From: Erigeron canadensis
Taxonomy: Eukaryota > Streptophyta > Magnoliopsida > Asterales > Asteraceae
Assembly: GCF_010389155.1 (NCBI RefSeq)
Contig: NC_057761.1
Coordinates: 20,834,501 to 20,898,500, forward strand
DNA: 64,000 bases
Direction: 5' to 3'
Shown here: in pieces, positions 1 through 11,845 of the stretch
How the letters are laid out: each line of letters opens with the position of its first letter
Numbering within the stretch: the first letter of the stretch is position 1
The notes under the pieces: model-generated
What the model was told of the DNA's origin: nothing
Seen by the model: the letters and a program-made list of their open reading frames with translations, nothing else
The model's database searches: none
Made by a program: the position numbers and the translations under genes

Positions 1-600
1 ATTGTGTAATTTAAACAGGGAGATGATGATATCAACTATATAATTTGATACTGTTAGGTCCAGTTTACTGAGAAACTGGAGCGTCTTCAGTTGCATCTGG
101 AGACAAGAAGATTTGTCTAGAAATATTTGAAGTCCAGTGGTCAGTGTACAGTTGATGTCACTGAAGACTTCACTGACCATAACCCGAAGACATTCCAGTT
201 GAAGTTGAAGACAACAAGTGGAAGAAAGAGAATAACCATGGCAGCGAAGCCTAGTGGATATTCTGCCGAGATCAAGACTCGAGATCATCAGTGTAAAGTA
301 CTTTCAAAGCTTTTTTACACTTTCAAACCTTTACACTGATTACGAGAAATATCTTTTTGCTTTATGTAATATTATCCGGACAATAGCATTTGTCTATGAT
401 TAAAGTATAAAAGTGCATAAAGCAGGTTGGATAAAGTAACTTTATGTCTTACTTTATCAAGCATTTCAAAGGAATTCAATACACTTTTTCAAATGCTCTC
501 AACCATATTTGTACGGAAAAGTTGGAATCCCAATACTAACATTGAAAGATATTTTAAAGTACATATAGTTTTTTTTTTTTTTTGAAAAGTGTGAATTACT
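1..600. other. Unassigned flank, no gene recognised
   Basis: A short open frame at 127-339 encodes about 70 residues and resembles no family I know. The rest is AT-rich, with a T-run at 571-583. I see no convincing gene or element boundary here. Confidence 0.4.
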
Positions 601-959
601 CGTGAATGTGGGGAGGTCTAGCATACTTTGTCTTAACCGAGTCCGCGCTAGAGAACTCACTTGCAAAATAGATCCCCAATTTATATCCTCGAGGAGAAAC
701 CCCTATTACCCAGAGATCTGGAGGGAAAAACTCACACAGACCCACCAGATGTGGAAATTAAATATCTGTAACCACTACCAAATATTCCTAGGGTAGGACT
801 AATGTTATCAAATGTTGTTGATTCACCGAATGTTTCTACTACAGATATTCCTCGAGCTACTCTAGTTTTTACTCAAAGCACAAATTAGTCAGTTGGTGGC
901 TATGCTTTCCTAACACAATTTGACTCCTCAAACGCCTATCAGAACATATTTTTCGGTTG

Positions 960-1090
960 CTTTTCTAGTTGGTAAAGCGATTCTGTTTTATGTTTTCTTG
1001 TATGAATAATCAATGGGTTATTGATAATGGTGCTACTGATCACATGACACTACATATTCCCATTTATTTTTACTATACCTTTATTTATAA
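960..1090 (+). pseudogene. Copia-type polyprotein remnant (protease active-site region)
   Basis: The plus-strand frame reads QWVIDNGATDHMT near 1008-1048, the signature of the aspartic-protease region of plant Ty1/copia polyproteins, which normally has D-S-G at the active site. Here the middle residue is N, so the site would be dead even if expressed. No gag, integrase or reverse transcriptase follows. A related DNA stretch sits at 34270-34400. Family assignment rests on the short motif; the decayed state is clear. Confidence 0.6.
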
Positions 1091-1098
1091 CCTATCTG

Positions 1099-1690
1099 TC
1101 ACACCCCCGCTTAAGACGAAAATATGTCATGACTTCGCCCAGACACAAATGAAGACTTGTGTCATGGTTAGTCATTAGCACGACTAGCATAGTCAAACAA
1201 TTTAAAGTATCTATGTCCCAAAACCCGGGACAAGTCAGGGCAAACACACGCCCATAGGTAAACAAATATAATCAACAATCAACAAACAAGATTAAAATAA
1301 TTTTTATGTGCAAATGTAATCTTATACCATGTGGGATCATCTTAAAGGTCTAGCTAAGGTGTAAAGCCTTTTACACAAAAAAAAATAAAAATAAATAAAA
1401 AAATTATTCTTTAAGTCCCTAGTTCCTTAAGCATTCTAATTACCTGAAAAAAGTTGCTCGAAAATGTAAAGACATGGTTGGGATGTTAGTAGGTTTAAAA
1501 TAAATACAATTATGTCGTGTCAATCCAAGAATAACAATTTGTGTGTGTAAAATTAAGTACAAAAGTAGTAAGAACACTTAACAAGGACTCATAACCAATT
1601 CTACGACGAACACACCCCATTAACATGAATAAGCACAAGAAAACAAACCGGATTATATTCACCCAAGGACTCGCAAGTCAAGTCAGTGTT
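1099..1690. repeat. Possible truncated LTR start
   Basis: The stretch opens with TGTCACACCCCCGC, a common start of Ty3/gypsy LTRs in plants. No matching ...TGACA or ...GTTACA end, target duplication or polypurine tract is visible before the C2-domain gene. It may be an LTR fragment that ends just upstream of the gene and could contribute promoter sequence. Tentative. Confidence 0.3.
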
Positions 1691-1697
1691 AAGTAGC

Positions 1698-3380
1698 ATG
1701 GCATTACCACCAAACGCGCATGGAGGAGCAAAAATCCAAATGGAGAATGTGTTGGGTCTCTTGAAAGTTAAGATCAATAAAGGCGTTAGTCTTGCTATCC
1801 GTGATATTACAGATAGCGATCCTTATCTTATCATAAAGATGGGCGACAAGGTTAGTTTATTTCTATCTTATTCAATAACAACATATTATATGACCGATCA
1901 ACCAAGACGTTATGAGTTATAGTCGCGTAGTAGACAAAAATTGTAGATATTATACCATGATCATGTGTAACAGAACCGTCTTAGGATCCCAAATTTGGAT
2001 GAGGTTTTTCCTATCTAGGTTATCCTGGGAAGTTGAGATATCTCATCACTCTTTCCGAACCTTTCCATGACGACCTCTAAGATTGTACCTAGCAATATTT
2101 GAACCCGAGACCAATTACAAAGAAGTCATGATGTTATCCAGTACACCACCTTGGAGATGGTCATGTAATCATCAAAACATCCATAAATGTCATGATTTTA
2201 ATCCTTGTATTCTTATGATCTCTACTTGTTGTATATTTCATTTGAGTTCATTTTCTAAAACTTTAAAGACACAAATATTTCGAAACGTGTTATTACTATC
2301 TATTTTATAAAGATACTAGCAATTTCTCTTAGTTATGATACTTGATGTTTTAGAGCTAATTGGTTAGCATTTTGAAAAGTGTAGATCGAACAAATATTAT
2401 ATGATACTTAGAAAGATGCATGACTGTCTCATGTTTATACTTGGTGCAGAAACAAAAGACCAGAGTAGTTAACAAGGATGTCAACCCTGTGTGGGATGAA
2501 GAATTGACTCTTTCTGTATTAGATGTAGTCAATCTGCCAATTAAATTGGTGAGTTTTAAACATGGATGGGTCAGTAGTTACTTGACTTTTCATTTGGCTT
2601 CAAAATGAGTACTACTTGTATGAATATATGTATAAAATATGATATATCTATACTACATTTTTTTTGGGCCGTCGAGGGCCATTGTCCCCACTCCTTATAC
2701 ACTACATCAGCCTTTGAATGTACCGAAAGCAAAAAAGATCAGCAACATAATCTTAGTTGTCTTTTCAAAAGGCATAGACAAATAAAAACCAAAAAAAGGG
2801 AACGTATTAACAAGTAGACGACTATTCTGTGAGCTTACACCTTGTCGCCAATTGAACATGGACATAAAACCATCTTTGTTATCGGTTTTATACTTGTATT
2901 AAAAGGCTTTAAGCTAAACATGATTTTTTTAATGTGGCAATTTCAACTTACTTACGCATAAGCTGTTTTGTTCTGTTTCTAAGGGAACAATGGGGTAAAC
3001 TAAAAGGTAACAGGTCGCGTGATAAAACCAAAGGCATAAAACATCATCATTCGCTTATGGATTATGTACTTGGATTCAACATATTATCATTAAGTTGTAA
3101 TAAAAGGGTAAATGGTTAGCATCTGGCTCGTTTTCATAACTTAACTTACTGGCATGCCTGACCAGCCCAATTGCCAGCTTTAATGTCATGTGTTTTGTGG
3201 TTTCAGACAGTGTATGACCACGATGTGTTATCGAAGGATGACCCAATGGGTGATGCAGGATTTGACATAAAATCGTTTGTAGAGGCCTTGAAAATGCCAC
3301 GTCTAGAGCGGCACCCAAATGGGACTGTCTTAAAGAGAATAGCACCGGGTCGAACAAACTATCTAGTTGAAGAAAGCTAA
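1698..3380 (+). CDS. CAR-type C2-domain protein, C-terminus cut by a premature stop
   Basis: Three exons: 1698-1850, 2450-2548 and 3207-3380, all in phase 0 with GT-AG introns of 599 and 658 bp. The 141-residue product is a single C2 domain. The N-terminal MENVLGLLKVKI, the first calcium loop (RDITDSDPY) and the second (YDHDVLSKDDPMG) match plant C2-DOMAIN ABA-RELATED (CAR) proteins, which bind membranes in a calcium-dependent way and recruit ABA receptors. A TAA at 3378-3380 interrupts the frame. Translation beyond it stays open to a TAG at 3498-3500 and encodes the usual family C-terminus, ending in a CKGL motif, so about 39 residues and the last beta strands are lost. ATG 1698 was chosen as the first in frame; ATG 1740 is the alternative and matches the start of many family members. 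It could be a pseudogene or a truncated functional protein. Confidence 0.65.
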
Positions 3381-3500
3381 ATAACCTGGAAAGATAAAGA
3401 CGTTGTTCAACATCTTTCAATTAGACTAAAAAATGTCGAAACTGGTGAAGTTGAAATTGAACTATGTTGGGTCCATCTACAAGGATGTAAAGGATTGTAG
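3381..3500 (+). pseudogene. Former C-terminal coding end of the CAR-type gene
   Basis: In-frame continuation of exon 3 after the stop at 3378-3380. The frame is open for 39 codons, keeps family-like residues (ITWKDKD, then a WVHLQG block) and ends at TAG 3498-3500. Conservation of this tail suggests the stop is recent. The same last codons reappear at 12239-12260 in the decayed second copy. Confidence 0.6.
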
Positions 3501-4915
3501 AATATATCGTTAATTATGTACTTCTTTTTTATTAATTACTTTAAGCATTTCTTCGCTTAACATTATTTTCAACTTGTTTAGAAGTATCAAACTAAAATGA
3601 TGATCATTTAGTTTCCTGTTACAACTTGCCTAGTGTAATTTATCTCTCTTGAGGAAGTATACAAATTACAATGATTGTCTAGGAGGTTTTATGTTAGAAC
3701 ATCTATTGCTAATTCTTCAACATTTTACTGATCAATGGCAAAGTTTTTTGGCGAATTACCATCTCTACCAGAGTCTTTAGTGAACAAAACGATCTTGGTC
3801 TCGGCTCCCAACCAAATGTTCCTTCATTAATGAAAAGAGTTCCAGTCAAGTCGAATATCTGGTAGTAAGTTCACCTTTGAGGATCAAAGATTTCTTTGAG
3901 ATTCACAATAATATGTCTAGTATCTCGGCCCCAAACCAAATGGTTGAGACGTCCTGATTCTAATGGTTGTACCATGGATGTTTGCTATGATTATATTCCC
4001 ACTTAATAGCACAATGGTTTAGTTTCTAATTAGTCCACACTTGAATTAATTAGTTGCGATGAAATATAGTTGCAGTTATTAACTATATAGAAACTGTTTA
4101 GTTTCTTACAATTTAATATGAAATAATCATTCCTCCTAATACAATTTAATCAAATTGACTATATAGAAACTGTTTCTTACAGCAAAACAATTATACATAT
4201 GTTTCTTATAATACATACATGAATCAATCAGATATAGTTGTATAACCTATTTCTGGTCACTTATATCATTTAGTTTTTTGCCAAAAGACTGAATAGATAA
4301 TTGCCTAACAAGTAGTTATAGTTTCACCTTCAAATGAGGCTCTTAACCACCCGAAGCTCCCACCTTCCTTCTCCATATCAATCACGTTATAGCCCCAAAC
4401 AAGCTTTTTTTTTTTTGTATGTGGCCACTATCTCTTGAAAGACTTTGTGGCCCTTGTTCCCAAGTCTACTATTAAATGTCTTGTGGACTCGAGTCGATAT
4501 CAACCCAAGTATCTGTTCATAAAAGATTTTAAGGCATGCTGAGTTATATGTGCACCCATTGCCTCTGCTTCTGTGTTATACAACGTGTATTCCCTTTTTC
4601 TAGTTTCACTTGCAACCGAGTTCGACCAAATTATATAAAATTAGTGAGGTCCCAATAAATTTGAGGTCAAACTGGTTAAGCTAATGTAAATATGATTTAA
4701 ATAGATCATGAATGTCAAAAATCATCCGCACCGATGTATTAAAATGCATAAAATTTTGGCCCAAACCCATTATAATTAAGCAGTAGATTTTCCATCACAT
4801 AGGTTTATTTGTTGCTAGAGAAAATCGTCATATATGAAGATGCCATAATCAGGGGTCTCAAAGAGAAGCTTACCATGCCTAATCTCTTTTTTTTCACCAC
4901 GCCTAGCGGCTGTAA
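3501..4915. repeat. Segmental-duplication unit A: gene-flank, receptor-upstream and ABCD1 remnants
   Basis: No open gene. 3550-4060 aligns with 12290-12960. 4325-4390 matches the last ABCD1 exon found intact at 56723-56809. 4425-4600 matches the upstream region of the LRR receptor gene at 18185-18384. 4790-4910 matches the end of the ABCD1 exon at 57598-57758 and its donor-site flank. The order parallels unit B (8.4-15.7 kb), so these are fragments of a duplicated block rather than independent insertions. Confidence 0.65.
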
Positions 4916-5547
4916 AGGAACCGAACGAACACGAACGGGACCTTGTTCATGTTCGTTCGTTTAACTTAACGAACGGTTCACGAACGGATAAACGAACATA
5001 TTGTTAAAATATAGACATATAATCACGAGTAAACGCAATGGAAGAATCGAAACAAATATGCAATCAAATTAATTAACAAAGAGAGAATTGAAATGTGTAC
5101 CTTTGCGTAAAGCTTCCGATAAGATTATTATTATTGTAGGGTTTAAAGTAAAACCCCTCTACGATTGCACACTAGACACTCCTATACCGTATGCTAGTAC
5201 CCGAATCACGAACCAAACAACCCTTTGTTTATTATCCCTAAAAGTCAAAAACCGAAAATCCCTTGGAAGAGGAGATTTCGGCCGATCCTAAGAAAGAAGA
5301 GAGGAGAGGTTTTTTCTTTGTGTAATTGTATGAAAAACCCTTGGAATTAGCCCTCTATTCATAGGCTAACTAGTTAGGGTTTTAAACTTGATGGACAAGC
5401 AACTTCAAAGTCTTTCCAAGCCTTATAATTTTAGGCCCTATCACTTTGGAATTATGAAACTTCCACTAATTCCTAATTACACACAAACACTTCCTCCTTA
5501 ATTAATTAAATCCATAATTAATTAATTCGTGATTATATGTTAATTAA

Positions 5548-8072
5548 CTAGATTAGTGCCCGGGGCGTTGCGGCAGCATAACAAATTACAACACGTTTAA
5601 TGTGAATTCGCGCAATGCGGTGGCAAACGGTAATTTACTTGTAATTCTATTCATCAAAATCTAGTATAAGCAAATAGAGAGATCAATCAACCAAATTGCA
5701 TATCAAACACCTCTCATTCGGTAAAACTGACTTGTTTTACACGTTTTAGAAAGAAAGAATTGTCAAGTTTGATAAATTGACCCGATCGTTAAAACATTGA
5801 CATTAAGAGTTTATATACAATTAAAAAGAGCACTATACATCACTTGACAAATCAGTTTGTAAAATTGTGATTGTAACTTGTTTATATCTTTAACATTTCT
5901 TTATTTAAAAAGCACACTTACTATCTCAAAACATATGCAAGTTTCTTGTTCTCCCTATAATTATAGAAGTAAATAACCTCGTCAAATAAAACTCATTTCA
6001 TCAAAAACACTACTCTTTGGCCACCAGATCCTTTTCAAATGCTGATAAAATTGGCTGCTTCAAAATCTGTACGAACATAAGAGTGTGGAGATTAAAAAGA
6101 GAACACTTACATATTAGCGAACAAATGTGCAAGCCAGACACAAAGAAAGTGAGAGATGGAACTATAATAACTATTTTTCTCTCTGACCACCTGGAAAAAA
6201 AAACTGAACATATAAAGGTATAAACTCACTTGTTCGCTAAACTTCATAAACGCATGTGTCTCAAGACATTATAGATAAATCTTATTACAAACAGAACAGT
6301 GAGTGCGAAATATAGATGCATAAAAAACCTTAACGGCTTTTTTGAGACACACCATTTCACCAATAATCAGCTTATTTGTAGGCACATATAGCTTTATGGT
6401 TTAAAGACTTGCACATATAACTTTATGGTTTAAAAACTTCTGTTTTCGTCTCATAAGTATTGTTCAAAGACAGACGCCATATGATCGCAAGGTTACTACA
6501 AAAGATTTCCACTTACATTCTATGCTACTAATATCATGTCGATAATGTTCCATTCTAGTAATCATTAAGCATGTCAACGGATGTTTTTACGGAAGCATAC
6601 TTGGCCGGAACACTTCCTCCTCCAATGAGAACGGCTCCTTGAAAAACACACTCAAATTCAACAAAGAACCAAAAAAAAACAAATAAAGAACACCAAATTG
6701 AATAATTTTTTTCTTTTCAAAAGGCCGAAAGGCTAATTTTGCCAATAAAGTACTTCTTTTCAAAATGCATAAAACGAATAGTAGCTCAACGATGAAATCC
6801 AAGTATGTAACTTTTTGTGAATGCTCCATTATGTTAGATACATATTAGCTTTCTATATATTCAAATTAATTACTTGAACTAAATTCACATGGCATAGTCC
6901 TAAAAGTGAGCTTATTGCATGTTTAGAGCCGGAGTCCTAAATAGTGTGCATAACTATTCTGAGTAAGTGGTTTAATTAGAGTTAAGTATTACGGCACAAG
7001 GCATGCTTCTTAGCAATCCGAAACATTAGGAAAAGAAGTTCTAACTTGAGATGCATAGTTTGATGGCCCAAGTGCATAAATTGATAACAACATTAAGATA
7101 GCTGGACAAATTGTAAAACAAAACGGTAATCATAATAGCATTTGAAATCATATATCATATCTAATCTAATTAGCAAAAAATTATATACACAACATGATAA
7201 AAACTAATCAACAACAACAACAATTGTACCCAATCCCTGAGTGGGGTATGGGGGAGGTGAGCTGTAGACAGTCTTACCTCTACCCAAAGGTAGAGAGACT
7301 GCTTCCATAAGTACCTCCGGCCAGGAAGATATAAAAGTCGTAAAAGGGTTAAGTGTTTATACCTGTTTGTCGAGGCCATGATAAGGCGATATACCTGTCA
7401 GTTGGGTCCGCCGGGTATGCCACCTTATGAGTAGGTGATAAAAACTAATCAAATTCAGCAAATTAATTAACCAAAGATTACATAAACCCACAACAAATTT
7501 TAAAAACACCCAAATAAAAACCTGTGAAAACGATGAATCCGAAGATGATGCGGTGGATGGTGGTGAAGTATCCGGCGGTGGTTGGTTGTGATTATTCGGT
7601 GTGAGAAACAGAAATAATATGCACAACATGATAGAAATTAATTAAATTCTAACAAATTAATTACAGAAAGATTACATAAACCCAATAAAAAAATTTAAAA
7701 CACCAAAAGGAAAACCTTGTGAAAAAGATGAATCCAGTAGTGATGAAAGCGATATATCACCAAGATTCTGGTAATTAAATCGAGATGAGGAAAACATTTG
7801 TCAAAATAAAAGATCTAAAGAAAACCCTAAAAAAACGATCGTCATGGGGGATGAATTTTTTGATGGCGTTGATGGCGGCCGGAAAAGGAGGAGGGAGGCG
7901 GTGGTTGATGGTCATGAAGAATCCGGCGGCGGTGGCGATAGAGAAGGGATCGAGACAGAGAGGCGTGGATCGAGACAGAGAGGGTTTTTCTTTTCCAGTA
8001 AGTTGGAGGGTATTTTAGTCATATCAGGCTCTTACTCCCTTAAAGCCAATTTGCTTTATAAGGGAGTATAGA
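5548..8072 (-). mobile_element. Non-autonomous Helitron
   Basis: On the minus strand the element starts TCTATACTCCCTTATAAAG at 8072, preceded by A, and ends ...CACTAATCTAG at 5548, followed by T. That is the A|TC...CTAG|T arrangement of plant Helitrons. A GC-rich stretch (GCAACGCCCCGGGC) lies just inside the 3' end where the terminal hairpin is expected. No Rep/helicase coding is seen. It sits inside the copia-type solo LTR. Its interior has a tandem repetition (7440-7560 versus 7620-7740) and a GGCGG-rich patch at 7855-7990. Confidence 0.65.
7211..7435 (-). mobile_element. Au-type SINE nested in the Helitron
   Basis: On the minus strand the 3' part reads GTAAGACTGTCTACAGCTCA, then CCCCATACCCCACTCAGGGA, and ends in a (TTG)n tail, the hallmark of the plant Au SINE family. 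It is flanked by a 16-bp direct repeat, TGATAAAAACTAATCA, at 7195-7210 and 7436-7451. The 225-bp length suits the family. The head carrying the polymerase III boxes is on the 7435 side. Confidence 0.8.
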
Positions 8073-8740
8073 TATATTACATAATATACTAATTAATAAT
8101 ATAGAATTACCGTGTCATTTCGTGTGACCCCGTAGGCTTAAATTATTTCCAAACATACGATTTATTATAACATGATCACACTCCAACAATTGTTTTGTTC
8201 ATTAACAGATAAACGAACATAATGGCTTGTTATGTTCGTTTGTTTATGTTTATGAACGAATATTTACAAACACAAACAAACAAACACTAAAGAACGAACA
8301 ACCAACAACAATAAACATGCATATAGTTATAAGTATTAAAACTTAAATCAAGATTACAAAATATCCATATTCTAAAATGGTAAGTTTTAAACATGGATGG
8401 ATCAATAGTTACTTAAGTTTTCAAGTGGCACAAACACAAGGGGGGAAGGTGTGGGCTTTGGTTTCCACACGGTTTGGTTGAAGCCGAATGAAAAGTCCAC
8501 CGCCACCTTTTTGGTTTCCATTTGGTTTGGAGGAAAACCTGTTTGTGAAACCAATTTTGATAATACATGAACCATCTATTGCTCTGTCTAGGAATTAATG
8601 AATTGTATCATTGCAAGCATTATTGCTAAAATGAACATAATCTTTCTAATTTTTAACTATAAATACATATATATTTTACTACTACCCTTTCAAACACTTT
8701 CTCTAATATTATTTTATATCCATCACAAACATTTCACAAA
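8073..8740. other. Rest of the copia-type LTR, CGAACA-rich repeat and start of duplicated unit B
   Basis: 8073-8188 is the other arm of the split LTR. 8189-8330 is rich in GTTCGTTTG/CAAACGAAC, like 4915-5001, and is probably a decayed DNA element. 8378-8420 matches the 5' end of CAR intron 2 (2545-2590). From about 8430 the Harbinger-like insertion begins, with GGGGGGAAGGTGT. Confidence 0.5.
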
Positions 8741-8741
8741 A

Positions 8742-9990
8742 ATGGATTCCTCTTCTTCCTCTTGTGATGAGTTCTTTCTTCCCTTCAACCTTCCCGAGTT
8801 ATCCACGGGTAGTACACTACATTTTTTGCAATTCATTTATGATTTGCTTGATGATACGGGAAGCTCAACCGAAACTCGAATGTATATTGAACGTTACCGG
8901 GAAAAAGCTCACGAAACTCTAATGCGTGATTATTTAGTCGAAGAACCAAAGTTCGGCTACCATGTTTTTCATCATCGGTTTTGCACGAGTAGGCGCTTAT
9001 TTTTTTTTAAATTTTGGTCACGTTGAAGAGACATTCGTATGGTTTCAAGAGGGGGAAGACGGACGGGAAAGAAACCTTCACGGCTCTACAAAAATGTACT
9101 TCGGTAATTTGGCAACTCACAATGGGTGAACCTCCTGAAAACTTTGATGACTATTTATGCATGCCTGCAAGAACGTCAGTGAATGCCTTGACGGTTTTTG
9201 TAATGCAATAATTCATTTATATGGCTGAGAAAACTTACGCAAACCTACCCCCCATGACATTGCATGCTTGTTCCAGGCACACGAATTAAAACATAAAATT
9301 CCTGGAATGCTTGGTAGCACTGATTGTACACAATTTGTTTGACCTATATAAGAGAGTTGATCATTAATACCCGACTAGGCGACTATCATGCTTCAAGCCT
9401 TTGCTTCATATGATTTGTAGATTTGGCATGTGTTTTTTGGTCCTCCCGGTTCAAACAACGATATTAATGTTTTGAATCAGTCTCCATTATATCTTACCGA
9501 GCAGAATGGAACAACACCAAACAGTTCATTTACAGTCAATGGACGATTTTACAAACGTGGATACTATCTTTCCGACGGAATCTATCCTAGGTATTCAACA
9601 TTTGTTTAATCATATCCATATCCAACTGATCCAAAGGAAAAAAAAGTTCAAAAAACTACAAGAGTGAAAGAGTGTGAACGAGCCTTTAGTGTTCTTAAGG
9701 GGAAATGAAAGATTTTGGTACGTCCACTCCGGCCTATGACCTTAGAAAAAATTGGTAAACTCGATTATGGGTGTTGTATATTGCACAACATGATTATAAA
9801 AGATGACGGAAGGGCAATATCACCGGTTCAAGTTGCAGTAGTTTATAACCCGGATGCACTACCTGAGTTATTAGAAGAAGAAATTCATCAATGCCTCCGA
9901 TATGATCTTACGGAGCACGTAACAGCTCAAGACTTGTCGTACCTTGATGATGTAGCGGCTCAACAACTACCCATTGAAGACTTAATTTAG
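8742..9990 (+). pseudogene. PIF/Harbinger transposase (HARBI1/ALP1-like), broken
   Basis: A run of plus-strand fragments in shifting frames: MDSSSSSCDEFF near 8742, RDYLVEEPKFG before a T-run at 9000-9006, a LTMGEPPENFDDYL block near 9110-9160, a [11 protein letters not shown] block at about 9307-9340, and a C-terminal CCILHNMI near 9770-9795 that runs on to a TAG at 9988-9990. The order matches plant PIF/Harbinger nuclease-type transposases. Several frameshifts and stops separate the pieces, so it is dead. The ends are tentative: GGGGGGAAGGTGT near 8440 and the reverse of GTGGAGAGGGTGT near 10245. It disrupts the duplicated CAR intron copy. Confidence 0.7.
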
Positions 9991-10393
9991 TGGTTTAAGA
10001 ATTATGTAACTTTTTTTTATTTACTTTTAAATGTTATGTTTTTTATAAATGTAGTTTATATAATTAATATCAAGTGTTGTATTTTTTTTCTATGATTATT
10101 TATCGACAAATGTAAAAACCAAAAAAAAAAAATGATCATGACACCTTGTAAAAAAAATAGTGAGTTTTTGGATTAATGGGTTGAAATGATTTGACAAACA
10201 AACTATAGGTGGATGTTGTGGGTTGATATATCATGACACCCTCTCCACTATGTACAAATTGCATAATACTACATACATATGATATATCTATACTAAAACA
10301 TTTTTGGGCCGTTGGGGGCCATTCCCCCCCCCCCCCCTCCTTATACACTACATGCTTTCCTATCGTCTTTTCAAAAGACTTGTAGGCAAATAA
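9991..10393. other. Harbinger 3' flank and resumed CAR-intron copy
   Basis: AT-rich tail after the transposase remnant to about 10245. From about 10280 the sequence again follows CAR intron 2: the GATATATCTATACT...GGGCCGT...CTTATACACTACA block corresponds to 2640-2710. A run of C occurs at 10324-10337. No gene. Confidence 0.55.
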
Positions 10394-10398
10394 TCTTA

Positions 10399-11488
10399 GG
10401 GGGTGCTTGGTTTGGATAAAGGAATGACAAAGGTAATGGCAAAGATAATGGGAAAAGAATACTTTGATTATAGGTTTCATTATAGGGTGGAGTATTTAAT
10501 AATTATATATAATAAAATATAAAAAAAACATACCGTCGTTTCACTCATTCTGCTCCTCAACTTTATTGATCCTCATGACATCTACCTCCTTTCCCCCTCT
10601 CTCTAATAATACATAGTTTCAACCACAACCACCACTAGGGATGTGCAAATGACCCGACCCGACCCGCGACCCGCAAGTGCATAAAAATAGGAACCGTGAC
10701 CCGGCCTGTGAAGGTACGGTTCGGGTCGGGTTCGGGTCGGGTTATGGGCGGGTCACGGGTTTCCTTCACTTTTTTTTGGTTTTTGACTTGACCCGACCCG
10801 CGTGACCTGTGACCCGAAAATGTCACAAAAGCTTGACCCGTGACCCGGCCCGTTAGCCCTACGGGCGGGTCGGTTCGGGCCGATTCCGGGTCGGTTTCGG
10901 GTCGGGTCACGGTTTTTTTTCTCATCCCTAACCACCACCACCCGCCGGAAGTTGTCTCCGACCATTATCACCATATCCCAACTCCATCTTCTCTCTCTAA
11001 TAATATATATCTTCAACAACCAACACCACCCACCGAAAGTCGTCTCCGGCCACCATCACCATATCCCTCCGGTCGGCACACACATACACACATATGTGTG
11101 TGTGTATATATATACGGCATCACAAAAACATATATATACATAAAAATCACGCCCAATGAACGGTGGTGGTTCTTGTTTCAGAGATGTCGGATGGTGGTCT
11201 TTGGTGGTGGCGGCGGTCGGTTGGAGGTTGTTGGAGGTGAAGTCCGATGGTGATGTTGGGTGTAGTTGTCGGAGGTCGGGTGGTAGTAGTGGACTCTAGC
11301 GGATGAGAAAGGAAAAGAAGGGGGAGAAGAAGAGATGGAGATGATTGATTACCTTACCCCCCAATTTATTGTATAATGCTTCATTACCCATTTTCATGCA
11401 TTCAATATCTTTCCTTTATACAAACAAGCACCTTTATTTATTACCTTTCCCTTTCCTTACCCCCAAAACCCCCCAACCAGGCACCCCC
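10399..11488. mobile_element. PIF/Harbinger-type MITE with TTA target duplication
   Basis: The termini are inverted repeats, GGGGGTGCTTGGTT at the left and the complement of GGGGGTGCCTGGTT at the right, flanked by TTA at 10396-10398 and 11489-11491. A 3-bp TTA duplication is diagnostic of PIF/Harbinger (Tourist-like) elements. The 1,090 bp include a nested hAT-like MITE. No transposase is encoded. Confidence 0.8.
10636..10930. mobile_element. hAT-type MITE, CGGGTC-rich
   Basis: 295 bp bounded by TAGGGATG and CATCCCTA with an 8-bp target duplication, ACCACCAC, at 10628-10635 and 10931-10938, as expected for hAT elements. The interior is unusually GC-rich for the window and made of repeated GACCCG/CGGGTC words. 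It is nested inside the Harbinger MITE. Confidence 0.85.
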
Positions 11489-11845
11489 TTAATCTTAATT
11501 TTAACTACCTTAAAGCATTTGATTATCTTATATTCTCAAAAAAAAAAATTGATCTATCCAAACTACTCATCTAATTTATTCACTAATTTAAATATCTTCA
11601 CTTAATATACATATAATATTTTTAATAAAATTATTTACAACATACATCCCTCAACACTTAAAATAATTCAAATACATTCTTTTACATCAATTACTTTTAT
11701 ATTAATAACCACGCCACTACCGCCGCCGCCACCCTCCGTCATCATCACCACCACCACTTGTCGCCGCCATCACCACCACCCATCAACGCCACCATCAATG
11801 CCGCCAACACCACCGTACCACCGCGTCGCGTGGGCATATGACTAG

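Larger units (their letters stand above)
5002..8188 (-). mobile_element. Copia-type solo LTR, split by a Helitron
   Basis: Read on the minus strand the sequence opens TGTTGGAGTGTGATCATG (ending at 8188) and closes ...TATTTTAACA (at 5002), the TG...CA ends of a copia-style LTR. Removing the Helitron at 5548-8072 leaves about 660 bp. No internal domain and no second LTR are present, so it is a solo LTR. I could not find a matching 5-bp target duplication (CATAT on the left, ATTGT on the right). The flanks carry CGAACGAACA-rich sequence on both sides. Confidence 0.55.
10394..11845 (+). mobile_element. Short Helitron with two further nested elements
   Basis: The 3' end is clear: a GC-rich palindromic stretch (CCGCGTCGCGTGGG) near 11821-11834, then CATATGACTAG ending at 11845, followed by T. 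The 5' end is inferred as TC at 10394, preceded by A, because the flanks (CAAATAA and CAACTCAAAAAGGG) join to match the uninterrupted copy at 2780-2805. Without its insert the element is about 360 bp, and its 3' third is CCACC/CCGCC-rich. Confidence 0.6.

Noticed and set aside
7785..8071. GC-rich open frames in the Helitron interior
   Set aside because: Two overlapping frames follow GGCGG-rich composition, contain no recognisable domain and sit inside a non-autonomous Helitron.
5002..8188. Clean 5-bp target duplication for the copia-type LTR
   Set aside because: The pentamers on each side (CATAT and ATTGT) do not match; the LTR call rests on termini only.
10635..11253. Open frames on both strands of the CGGGTC-rich region
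   Set aside because: They coincide with a 295-bp hAT MITE bounded by an 8-bp duplication. Openness is a composition effect.
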